From: JAJKIV01 sp036509075 | GTDB lineage: Bacteria > Gemmatimonadota > Gemmatimonadetes > Gemmatimonadales > Gemmatimonadaceae | Length of the DNA stretch: 13,841 nt | NCBI GenBank assembly: GCA_036509075.1 | Contig: DATCGG010000202.1 | Coordinates: forward strand, 1 to 13,841 | Direction of reading: 5' to 3' | Shown here: piece after piece, positions 1 to 6,618 of the stretch | Numbering within the stretch: the first letter of the stretch is position 1 | How the letters are laid out: each line of letters begins with the position of its first letter | Notes under the pieces: model-generated | What the model saw: the letters and a program-made list of their open reading frames with translations, nothing else | Databases searched by the model: none | Told to the model about the DNA's origin: nothing | Position numbers and translations under genes: made by a program

Positions 1-567
1 CTTAGATTGCTTCCACTCGTCCACGAACGGGTGGTGGGCTCCACTGTGGCAGTCGCCGCAGTTGCCGGTGCCGTTCAACCCCAGATTTGCCAGCGGCCTA
101 ACGAGATTGCCCTGGCCGATGCCTTCGACGTGCTGGAGTCCGGCGCCGTGGCAGCTCTCGCACTGCACGTCCTGGTACACGGAGCTCTTGACGCCGTCCC
201 AACCGGCGGTCGTCCCGACGGCGGCGTTGCCTCGCCCGTTCGTCGTGTGGCAGCCGAAGCACGAGTCCTGTTTGCCGGCGTTCGAGTTCAGGGTGTTGTA
301 GGCGTGGGCGTGTGCCGTTCCGCTCCAACTGCCCGCAAAGTCGGCGTGGCAGTTGCCGCAGGTCGTCTTCTGGATTGTCGGGTCGTAGTAGCCGAGGAAG
401 CTCGCGGCTGCGTCCGCCGGCGGGTTGAACGGCGGGCGATCCTGGTAGACCACATCGTCTTCACATCCGAGGAAGCCGGCGGCAGCGATGACCGTCAGGA
501 CCGTGAGGATGCGGGTTCGAGCTCGGGGAAGGTCCCATTGGAGCAGACTCAACGGCGAGTTGCGCAT
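1..567 (-). CDS. Multihaem cytochrome c lipoprotein (partial, C-terminus beyond left edge)
   Basis: Reading the minus strand from the ATG at 567-565 gives 189 codons open to the window edge. The first 34 residues form a lipoprotein-like signal: arginines, then a hydrophobic stretch rich in L, T, V, I and A, ending in FLGC with Cys35 as the likely lipidated residue. Four CXXCH haem-attachment motifs follow: CGNCH at residues 70-74, CFGCH at 103-107, CESCH at 136-140 and CGDCH at 170-174. Spacing is about 33 residues, and the first motif is followed by a W..TAHAHA segment typical of cytochrome c554-like proteins. The protein is probably an outer-membrane or periplasmic electron carrier; its redox partner is unknown. 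The ribosome site is weak (GGAA about 7 bases before ATG). It is transcribed away from the SPFH operon. More haem sites are likely in the missing part. Haem binding is seen directly; the exact family is inferred. Confidence 0.9.
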   Translation of the reverse strand, partial: MRNSPLSLLQWDLPRARTRILTVLTVIAAAGFLGCEDDVVYQDRPPFNPPADAAASFLGYYDPTIQKTTCGNCHADFAGSWSGTAHAHAYNTLNSNAGKQDSCFGCHTTNGRGNAAVGTTAGWDGVKSSVYQDVQCESCHGAGLQHVEGIGQGNLVRPLANLGLNGTGNCGDCHSGAHHPFVDEWKQSK

Positions 568-687
568 GGCTCGATTCCGGGCTCGCTGGTGCGACGCGCT
601 ACGAACGAACTTCGAGAAGTACCGGCGCCAACATCGATGGCGAAGTCTCGAGCCGCTCGAAAGTCGGCGATTCCCTTACAGCTACGC

Positions 688-697
688 CTTAGCTAAG
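688..697. repeat. Palindrome CTTAGCTAAG in divergent intergenic region
   Basis: This is a perfect 10-bp palindrome between the cytochrome and the SPFH operon. It sits in the loop of an imperfect 8-bp inverted repeat: GCTACGCC at 681-688 and GGCATAGC at 703-710, with one mismatch. It lies about 120 bp upstream of the cytochrome start and could be an operator for that gene. No family of regulator is suggested by the sequence alone. Confidence 0.35.
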
Positions 698-727
698 ACG
701 ATGGCATAGCGTGTCAAACGAACGCGA

Positions 728-735
728 TGACGTCA
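728..735. promoter_or_regulatory. Palindrome TGACGTCA, possible regulator site
   Basis: This is a perfect 8-bp palindrome in the divergent intergenic region, about 55 bp upstream of the -35 of the SPFH operon promoter. The same core TGACGT recurs three times in the other divergent intergenic region of this window (10817, 10839, and inverted at 10902). That recurrence is the only reason to call it regulatory. The binding protein is unknown. Confidence 0.35.
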
Positions 736-789
736 CATTTTCGCCATTACCCGTTTGTACTACTTCCGGTGGGGCGGCAATCCTGTCCC

Positions 790-819
790 TTGACATTAGT
801 GTGCCATGGACACCATATT
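790..819 (+). promoter_or_regulatory. Sigma70-like promoter of the SPFH/NAD-kinase/Nudix operon
   Basis: A perfect -35 hexamer TTGACA lies at 790-795 and a -10-like CATATT (4 of 6 consensus bases) at 814-819, with an 18-bp spacer. Transcription would start near 826, giving a leader of about 28 bases. A GAGG ribosome site at 843-846 lies 7 bases before the ATG at 854. The -10 sits between two inverted operator half-sites, so this promoter is probably repressible. It is the only clear TTGACA-type promoter I found facing rightwards here. Confidence 0.65.
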
Positions 820-838
820 AGTGTCCATAGTACACTAA
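796..838 (+). promoter_or_regulatory. Tandem operator: four GTGT/ACAC half-sites on an 11-bp period
   Basis: Half-sites GTGT at 799-802, ACAC at 810-813, GTGT at 821-824 and ACAC at 832-835 alternate in orientation and start exactly 11 bp apart. The last pair forms a perfect palindrome, TTAGTGT at 818-824 and ACACTAA at 832-838, with a 7-bp spacer (21 bp in all). The first pair is a degenerate copy: TTAGTGT at 796-802, N7, then ACACCAT. The middle pair forms ATGGACAC at 806-813 and GTGTCCAT at 821-828, flanking the -10 hexamer. The layout suggests a dimeric repressor bound cooperatively on one face of the helix over the promoter. The GT-N7-AC core matches what I recall of NrtR operators, and the operon encodes an NrtR-like protein. 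Confidence 0.65.
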
Positions 839-853
839 CAACGAGGCCGCCAA

Positions 854-1852
854 ATGCTTGCGTTCATGAAAGCCCGGCCCACCACCTACGTGATCCACTA
901 CCAGGGCGGTCGGGTAAGGCGTGAAGGCGCCGGACTGGCCTTCCTGTATTACAGCCCTGCATCCAGCATCGTCGCCATCCCCATCGGAAGCGCAGACCGT
1001 CCGTTCGTCTTCACCGAGACGACGAGCGACTTCCAGACCGTCACCATTCAGGGGCAGCTCACCTATCAGGTCACGGACCCTCACCGGCTCGGGAGTGTCC
1101 TCGACTTCAGCCTCGATCGGCGGGGACATCATGCCAGCGACGATCCGCAAAAGCTCGGGGAGCGCCTCGTCAACGCGGCGCAGATCCAGGCCCACGATGT
1201 GGTCCAGCGCCTAACGCTGCGCGACGCGCTCGTCAGCACGGGTGACGTGGTCGCCCATGTGCTCGACGAACTCCGCTCCAGCGAGGCGGTCCGGATGCTC
1301 GGCGTCAGCATCCTCGACGTGACCATCGTCGCCATCAAGCCGACCCCGGAAATCGGTCGGGCGCTGGAGGCTGCAGCGAGAGAGGCGCTGCAGCGCCAGA
1401 GCGACGAAGCTATCTACGCGCGGCGCAACGCTGCGGTCGAGCAGGAGCGTCGCATCAAGGAGAGCGAGCTGCAGACCGAGATCGCGGTTCAGGAAAAACA
1501 GCGCCAGATCCGTGAAACGCGAATGGCTGCCGACATCGCGATCGAGGAGCAGCGCTCGGATCTGCTGGCCAAGCAAACCGAGAACGAGCGCGCCGAAGCC
1601 GATTCGCGCGCCTATGCGCTGTCGGCCACGCTCCAGCCAGTCCGCGATGTCGACTGGCGAACACTGCTCGCGGTCTCGGCCGGCGGCACCGACCCCAAGC
1701 TGATGATCGCGCTCGCCTTCCGCGAGATGGCCGAGAATGCGGGGAAGATCGGTTCGCTCACCGTGACGCCGGATCTGCTGTCGCAGCTGATCACGACACC
1801 GCCGGCGGCTGTCGCCAGGGTGACGTCGGACAGGAAGGGCGAGGGTCGTTAG
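854..1852 (+). CDS. SPFH/band-7 (prohibitin-like) domain protein
   Basis: This 332-residue protein has an SPFH/band-7 domain at about residues 10-165: an N-terminal beta-rich part including the segment QTVTIQGQLTYQV at 61-73, then helices ending near IVAIKPTPEI. A long charged helical region at about 170-255, rich in Q, E, R and K, is very likely a coiled coil, as in other SPFH scaffold proteins. A small globular tail (about 265-315) follows. There is no obvious N-terminal membrane anchor, so membrane attachment, if any, is peripheral or through partners. SPFH proteins generally oligomerise into membrane-associated rings or scaffolds. It is the first gene of a three-gene operon. The start is supported by GAGG at 843-846. 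Its TAG stop (1850-1852) directly abuts the GTG start of the next gene. The domain assignment is firm; the cellular role is inferred. Confidence 0.85.
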   Translation: MLAFMKARPTTYVIHYQGGRVRREGAGLAFLYYSPASSIVAIPIGSADRPFVFTETTSDFQTVTIQGQLTYQVTDPHRLGSVLDFSLDRRGHHASDDPQKLGERLVNAAQIQAHDVVQRLTLRDALVSTGDVVAHVLDELRSSEAVRMLGVSILDVTIVAIKPTPEIGRALEAAAREALQRQSDEAIYARRNAAVEQERRIKESELQTEIAVQEKQRQIRETRMAADIAIEEQRSDLLAKQTENERAEADSRAYALSATLQPVRDVDWRTLLAVSAGGTDPKLMIALAFREMAENAGKIGSLTVTPDLLSQLITTPPAAVARVTSDRKGEGR

Positions 1853-2809
1853 GTGTACGACCGCATCGTCGTCGTCACGCGACGGACGCGGCTCGAGGAG
1901 CTCATCGCCCGCTTCAACACGCGCGGCCAGGCTCGCTTCTACATCGAGCACTCGGCCCAGGGAACGGGAGACTTCGGCGAATACGAACGCGAACACGCGG
2001 CGTACGAACGTGCGGTCGCGCTCGTCCATCGCGCGACGGACGTGGGCGTCCCGCGGCACGTCATCGACCGCGATCTGGTGCCGACGTACACCTTCGGCGA
2101 GCACGATGTCGTGGTGGCCGTCGGGCAGGACGGGCTCGTCGCCAACGTCGCGAAGTACACGCTGGCGCGTCCCCTCCTCGGCGTGAACCCCGACCCGGAG
2201 CGATTTGACGGCGTGCTGCTCCCCTTCCTGGCCGATGGATGCGCCGGGGCGATTGCAACGGTCTTCGACGGCCGAGCGAGCGTTCGCCGCGTGACGCTCG
2301 CCGAGGCAAGACTCGATGACGGCCAGCGACTGCTCGCGTTCAACGATTTGTTCATCGGTGCGCGCTCGCACGTGTCCATGCGCTACGTACTGGCGCGCGG
2401 ATCGGCGCGTGAATCGCAGTCATCCAGTGGTGTCCTCGTGGCAACCGGCGCAGGGTCAACGGGCTGGATCTCGTCGGTGTTCAACATGGCGGCAGGCGTG
2501 ACGACGCTGGCCGGTGGAACATGCGGCCGGCCGATTCGCCTCGAATGGGATGATCGGCGGCTGCTGTTCGCGGTGCGCGAGCCGTTCGTGAGCCGACACT
2601 CGACGGCGGAGCAGATCGCGGGGATTCTCGAAGCCAACCAGACCTTACGCCTTCAGTCCCTGATGCCCACGGGCGGTGTGATCTTCAGCGATGGCATCGA
2701 GAGTGATTTCCTTCGATTCGATGCGGGTGCGATCGCAACGGTGGGAGTGTCGAGCAGCACGGCATCACTGGTGATTCCCGGGAAACGTCCTCGCGGAGCG
2801 GATCGATGA
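1853..2809 (+). CDS. NAD-kinase-fold protein (ATP-NAD kinase-like)
   Basis: This 318-residue protein starts with GTG at 1853, supported by the GAGGG at 1841-1845, with no gap after the SPFH stop. It shows the order of motifs of the NAD kinase/diacylglycerol kinase superfamily. GQDG at residues 91-94 sits where the family has GGDG, so the key Asp93 is kept but the second Gly is Gln. FNDLFIG at 163-169 corresponds to the NAD kinase Asn-Asp/Glu segment. TGAGSTGW at 198-205 matches the TPTGSTAY-type loop. The C-terminal half is beta-rich, as in NAD kinases. Likely activity is phosphorylation of NAD+ or a related nucleotide in the cytoplasm, but the altered motif and the long N-terminal region (residues 1-85) make the substrate uncertain. 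Its location between an SPFH gene and an NrtR-like gene supports an NAD(P) role. It overlaps the next gene by ATGA. Confidence 0.8.
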   Translation: MYDRIVVVTRRTRLEELIARFNTRGQARFYIEHSAQGTGDFGEYEREHAAYERAVALVHRATDVGVPRHVIDRDLVPTYTFGEHDVVVAVGQDGLVANVAKYTLARPLLGVNPDPERFDGVLLPFLADGCAGAIATVFDGRASVRRVTLAEARLDDGQRLLAFNDLFIGARSHVSMRYVLARGSARESQSSSGVLVATGAGSTGWISSVFNMAAGVTTLAGGTCGRPIRLEWDDRRLLFAVREPFVSRHSTAEQIAGILEANQTLRLQSLMPTGGVIFSDGIESDFLRFDAGAIATVGVSSSTASLVIPGKRPRGADR

Positions 2810-3471
2810 ACCCGCGCAGTCGCTCGTCGAGTGAGCAGGAACGCGTCACCGTCGACATTGTCATCTTTACCATCCGTGACGCCGAGCTGCAGGTGCTCCT
2901 CGTGCGGCGCGGCATTCCGCCCTTCCAGGGCAACTGGGCGATTCCGGGCGGGTTCGTGCTACCTAACGAATCGCTGGAAGAGGCCGCACGGCGTGAGCTG
3001 CGGGAGGAGACCGGCGTGGAGGATGTATTTCTCGAGCAGCTCTACAGCTTTGGCGACCCGGGCCGCGACCCACGCGGCCGCGTGATCACGGTGGCGTACT
3101 ATGCGCTCGTGTCGCCGGATCGGGCGCCACCGCTTGCAGGCAGTGATGCCGCCGAAGCCAAATGGTGGCCGGCGACGAGAACGCCGGCTCCGCTCGCGTT
3201 CGACCACGAAGCGATCATTGCCACGGCGCTCGAGCGACTGCGCGGGAAGCTGGCCTATACGGCCATCGGGTTCGAGCTGCTACCGAGAAAGTTCACACTG
3301 TCGCAGCTGCAGCGCGTGCACGAGGCGATTTTGGGAGAGGCGCTGGACAAGCGCAATTTCCGCAAGCGCGTGGACGCGCTTGGTGTCGTGCGGCCGTTGA
3401 AGGAATCCGTGAATCCTGGCGCAGGCAGACCGGCGCAACTGTTCTCGTTTCGGAGGTCGACCAGCGAGTAG
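2806..3471 (+). CDS. Nudix protein with C-terminal winged helix (NrtR-like regulator)
   Basis: This 221-residue protein has a Nudix domain at about residues 13-145. The Nudix box at 49-71 is fully intact and fits G-x5-E-x7-REUxEExGU, with E64, E67 and E68 available for metal binding. Residues 163-215 form a winged-helix region (FTLSQLQRVHEAIL, then NFRKRVDALGVV, then a GRPAQLFSF strand) typical of NrtR regulators of NAD metabolism. NrtR proteins sense ADP-ribose-type ligands through the Nudix fold; many have lost catalysis, so the intact box leaves open a bifunctional enzyme and regulator. The ATG overlaps the stop of the kinase-like gene (ATGA at 2806-2809), implying translational coupling. 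I infer that it represses its own operon through the operator at 796-838. A plain ADP-ribose pyrophosphatase is the alternative, but the C-terminal domain argues for DNA binding. Confidence 0.88.
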   Translation: MNPRSRSSSEQERVTVDIVIFTIRDAELQVLLVRRGIPPFQGNWAIPGGFVLPNESLEEAARRELREETGVEDVFLEQLYSFGDPGRDPRGRVITVAYYALVSPDRAPPLAGSDAAEAKWWPATRTPAPLAFDHEAIIATALERLRGKLAYTAIGFELLPRKFTLSQLQRVHEAILGEALDKRNFRKRVDALGVVRPLKESVNPGAGRPAQLFSFRRSTSE

Positions 3472-3475
3472 GTCC

Positions 3476-6400
3476 TCACTCGATCGACCGCACTGCGTCC
3501 GCCAATTCGACCCGCGATGACACGCCCACCTTCTCGAAGATGTTCGAGAGGTGCGTGCTTACGGTCCGCGAGGAGATGCCAAGCGCTTTGCCGATCTCCT
3601 TATTGGACTTCCGGCCAGCGACGAGACGCGCTATGTCCGACTCGCGCTGCGTGAGCCCCGCGACGCCGCTTCCGGGGAGGATACGGCTCGGCGGCCGCAT
3701 CCCGAGCCTGCGCATTTCCTCGCGCGCTCGTTCGACGTTGCCCTCGGTGCCTAACCGGACGAACACCTCGTGCGCGAGCCGGTACTCACGCGCTGCGGCT
3801 TCACGGTCGCCGACTCGCGCCAGTCGGCGTGCGAGCTCGTGCCGCAGGCGGGCGGAATCGAGAACGAATGGAATCTCGTCCATTTTTTCGATCGCCTGTC
3901 GCATGAGCCCGAAGGCCTGGTCCCACTCCTCGCGCAGCATGGGACCAATGGAATCGGCGGCGGACGCCCAGGCGAGCCCCAACTTGTGTCCCACCCGCTC
4001 GGACTCCGACCGCAGTCGCTTTGCGATCGCTTCGCCGAGCTCGATCTGTCCGGCTCGGAAGTAGCATTCCGCGAGAACCGGGAGCAGGCGATAGATCGCC
4101 CAAACCACATATCCGGACCGATCGGCGATCGCGAGACCCCGGCCAGCGATGCGGATCGCGTCCGTGAACTCGTATTGAAACATGTGTGAGTAAGCTCGGC
4201 CAATGTGCGCTACCACGACGGAGTGCACGTCCACGCGCCGGTCGTGCGCGCCGGGCGGTCCCACCCGCTCCGCGCTGCTCAACTCCCATGCTTCGTCCAT
4301 ATACCGCCGGCCCTGCTCGAACTCATCACGAGCCAGGTAGATCAGACCTGCCCAGACGAGCATGCGGGGCGTTAGGGTGCGCTGCCCGAGCACACGGCCT
4401 TCCGCGATCGTGCGCTCGGCAATCTCCAGCGCCGAGTCCCATTCGCCGACCGCCGTCTTGTAGTGAACCACGAGCTCGGCGGTCCACAAGCGGAACACTG
4501 GTGAGCGGAGCTCGTCGGCGAGCCGCAGTGCTTTGCCGAGGTTGATGTCCATCTCGCGTCCGTCCCCCGTGAGCCCCGCCATCATGGCAAGCGCCCAATG
4601 TCCAGACCACGCGAGGACAGGCTCCTGCGCCTCATCAGCCAGCGCAATTACTCGTGCGCCATGCTCTCGCGCGAGCGACGTGGACCCGGCCCACATGTAT
4701 CGCAGGAGCAGCGTTCGATGCACTCGTGCGAGCAACGCCGGGTCACGCAGCGTTTCGGCAATGGAGAGAGCAAGCTCCGCCTCGTTCTGAGCTTCCGCGG
4801 GCATCCCGAGCTCCTGGAGGCACGTGGCGCGTGCGAGCAGCAGGCGTGCTTCCTGCGAGTCGGAGCGACTCGCACGAGCGGCCTCGAGGCCAACCTGGTA
4901 GTGCGTGAGCGCCTCTTGAAGGCGACCCGACCAGTAGGCGGCGAGTCCGAGGCGCCGCTCGATCACCGCCACGCGATCGGCGCGATTGGCTCGTTCGGCG
5001 TGACGAAGCACGCGATACCAGAGCTTCTCGGCCGCGTCGTATTCGCCCAGGCGTTGGCGTGCCTTCGCCAGATCCTCCACCAACGTCACATCCGGCTCGA
5101 GCTCGTCCGCCTGGGGCTCGCGCGCGAGGAGCGCGAGCGCCTCAGCGAGGGCGTCGGCGGCCTCGCGGTTTGCGTACGATGCAAGAGCCGCGCGTCCAGC
5201 GGCACTCAGATATCGAATTGCCTTCGCCGCCAGGCCGCTATCCGCCCCATCGCCGGCGCCTGCACGTCGGAAGTGGAAGGCGAGCTCGCTCGCGTGCTCA
5301 GGGCCTCGGGGGCCATGGTACCGCTCCAATGATTCAGCGACCAAGCCGTGGAGCATTCGTGTGCGCGCGCCGCCGATCTCCCGGTAGATGGTGTCGCGCA
5401 CGATCGGGTGCGCGAAGTCATATGTGGTCTGGTCGCTGTCGACAACCAGAATGCGCTGAGCGCACAGTTCATCGACAGCGGCAACGAGCTCCTCGGGACC
5501 CTGCGCGCTCACGGCCCGAAGTTGTCCGAACGTCGCACGCGTTCCCAGCACCGCCGTGACTTCGGCGAGTGCGCGCGCGGAAGGCCCCAATTGTTGAACG
5601 CGGGCGGTGACCGCATCCCGAACGGAGCGGGGGAGCCCCATCTCGGCCATCTCCCATCCCATCCAGCGACCGTCGCGCTGCCACAAGCGACCGGACTCCA
5701 CCAGCGCCTTCAACGTCTCCTCGACGAAGAACGGATTCCCGCGCGTCCATCCGTACAGCAGCGCGGCGAACTCGCGCGTCGATTCGCCCGCCTTGAACAT
5801 CTGCGAGAGCAGTTCGTCGACTGCGGCGCGGGGGAGTGGCTCGAGCTGATGCGACGCGGCCGCGCCTAACGAGAGAAGCGATTGCTCGGCCTGGCGGAGC
5901 GCGGTACTGTGGTCGCGCTCCGCGTCGCTATACGTGCAGAGCAACACGATGGGGGCAGTGCCGATCTGACGGGCGGTGAAGTGCAGGAGCTCGATGGATG
6001 ACGCGTCGGCCCATTGTAGGTTCTCGAGCACGAGCAGGACCGGATGCTTCGCCGCGAGCCGCGTCAGGAACTGTGTGAAGTTCCACAACAAGCGCGCCTT
6101 CAGCTCGGCCGGGCTCGCGCCGAGTGTGTCGCGAAGCCCGCGTGGGGCGTCCTCATGGCTTGCGAGCACTGGAAAGAGTTGGGCGAGCTCGCCACCACCG
6201 CGGGTGAGTGTCGCGAGCGCCGCGCGATCGTACCGCTGAAGCAGCGGTACCAGCGCATCGGCGAACGGGGCGTATGGCATGCCCGTCTCCACCGGGTACG
6301 CCCGTCCGATGGCCGTCGTCCAGCCACGCGCGCCGGCGAGCTCCACGGTCTCCTGGACCAGACGGGTCTTTCCGATCCCGGGTTCACCATGGAGAACCAC

Positions 6401-6538
6401 CGTTCGGCCGCGGCTACTTGCCGCTTCGTCCAGCACGCGCCTGAGCATCGCCAGCTCGGCGGTGCGCCCGACGAGAGGAAGCGGCGCGACAGGGGCGGAT
6501 GCCCGCGAGAGCGTGGCAACCTCTCTGCGATGTCCCAT
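3476..6538 (-). CDS. LAL-type LuxR regulator with AAA ATPase and TPR-like repeats
   Basis: This 1020-residue protein has the architecture of large ATP-binding LuxR regulators (MalT-like). The N-terminal AAA/NACHT-like ATPase has Walker A GEPGIGKT at 51-58. The Walker B region at 167-178 reads VLLVLENLQWAD, where relatives usually have LDDLHWAD, so the first Asp is Glu and the second is Asn. A long helical region of TPR-like repeats rich in A, L, R and E spans roughly 400-930 and should bind ligand or partner proteins. The C-terminal LuxR-type helix-turn-helix at 961-1020 includes LTQRESDIARLVAG and the recognition region SSRTVSTHLSNIFEKV. It lies 80 bp downstream of the stop of the membrane-protein gene on the same strand and ends 4 bp from the Nudix gene on the other strand. 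Its regulon is unknown; neighbouring genes are candidates. The ribosome site at the ATG is poor. Confidence 0.93.
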   Translation of the reverse strand: MGHRREVATLSRASAPVAPLPLVGRTAELAMLRRVLDEAASSRGRTVVLHGEPGIGKTRLVQETVELAGARGWTTAIGRAYPVETGMPYAPFADALVPLLQRYDRAALATLTRGGGELAQLFPVLASHEDAPRGLRDTLGASPAELKARLLWNFTQFLTRLAAKHPVLLVLENLQWADASSIELLHFTARQIGTAPIVLLCTYSDAERDHSTALRQAEQSLLSLGAAASHQLEPLPRAAVDELLSQMFKAGESTREFAALLYGWTRGNPFFVEETLKALVESGRLWQRDGRWMGWEMAEMGLPRSVRDAVTARVQQLGPSARALAEVTAVLGTRATFGQLRAVSAQGPEELVAAVDELCAQRILVVDSDQTTYDFAHPIVRDTIYREIGGARTRMLHGLVAESLERYHGPRGPEHASELAFHFRRAGAGDGADSGLAAKAIRYLSAAGRAALASYANREAADALAEALALLAREPQADELEPDVTLVEDLAKARQRLGEYDAAEKLWYRVLRHAERANRADRVAVIERRLGLAAYWSGRLQEALTHYQVGLEAARASRSDSQEARLLLARATCLQELGMPAEAQNEAELALSIAETLRDPALLARVHRTLLLRYMWAGSTSLAREHGARVIALADEAQEPVLAWSGHWALAMMAGLTGDGREMDINLGKALRLADELRSPVFRLWTAELVVHYKTAVGEWDSALEIAERTIAEGRVLGQRTLTPRMLVWAGLIYLARDEFEQGRRYMDEAWELSSAERVGPPGAHDRRVDVHSVVVAHIGRAYSHMFQYEFTDAIRIAGRGLAIADRSGYVVWAIYRLLPVLAECYFRAGQIELGEAIAKRLRSESERVGHKLGLAWASAADSIGPMLREEWDQAFGLMRQAIEKMDEIPFVLDSARLRHELARRLARVGDREAAAREYRLAHEVFVRLGTEGNVERAREEMRRLGMRPPSRILPGSGVAGLTQRESDIARLVAGRKSNKEIGKALGISSRTVSTHLSNIFEKVGVSSRVELADAVRSIE

Positions 6539-6618
6539 GAGGTCTCTAGCGCCGCCGTGGTTGTGACAGCTCGTCGCGCAGAGCGCTGCATCGCGTTAGG
6601 CGCGTGCCGCCCATCGTG

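Noticed and set aside
7..696. Plus-strand reading frame of 229 codons
   Set aside because: It lies opposite the multihaem cytochrome, has no ribosome site or domain, and its composition is that of a shadow frame in GC-rich DNA.
712..717. TTGACA on the minus strand as a -35 for the cytochrome
   Set aside because: No acceptable -10 lies at 15-18 bp; TAGCTA or AGCTAA are poor matches. A different sigma factor is possible but unsupported.
3751..3757. CTAACCG after GC as a further copy of the CCTAACG word
   Set aside because: It reads GCCTAACC, one base off. Only exact heptamers were counted; the same applies to CGTTAGAG near 11380.
3162..4064. Plus-strand reading frame of 300 codons across the Nudix/LAL junction
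   Set aside because: It overlaps two well-supported genes and is low-complexity Ser/Arg-rich.
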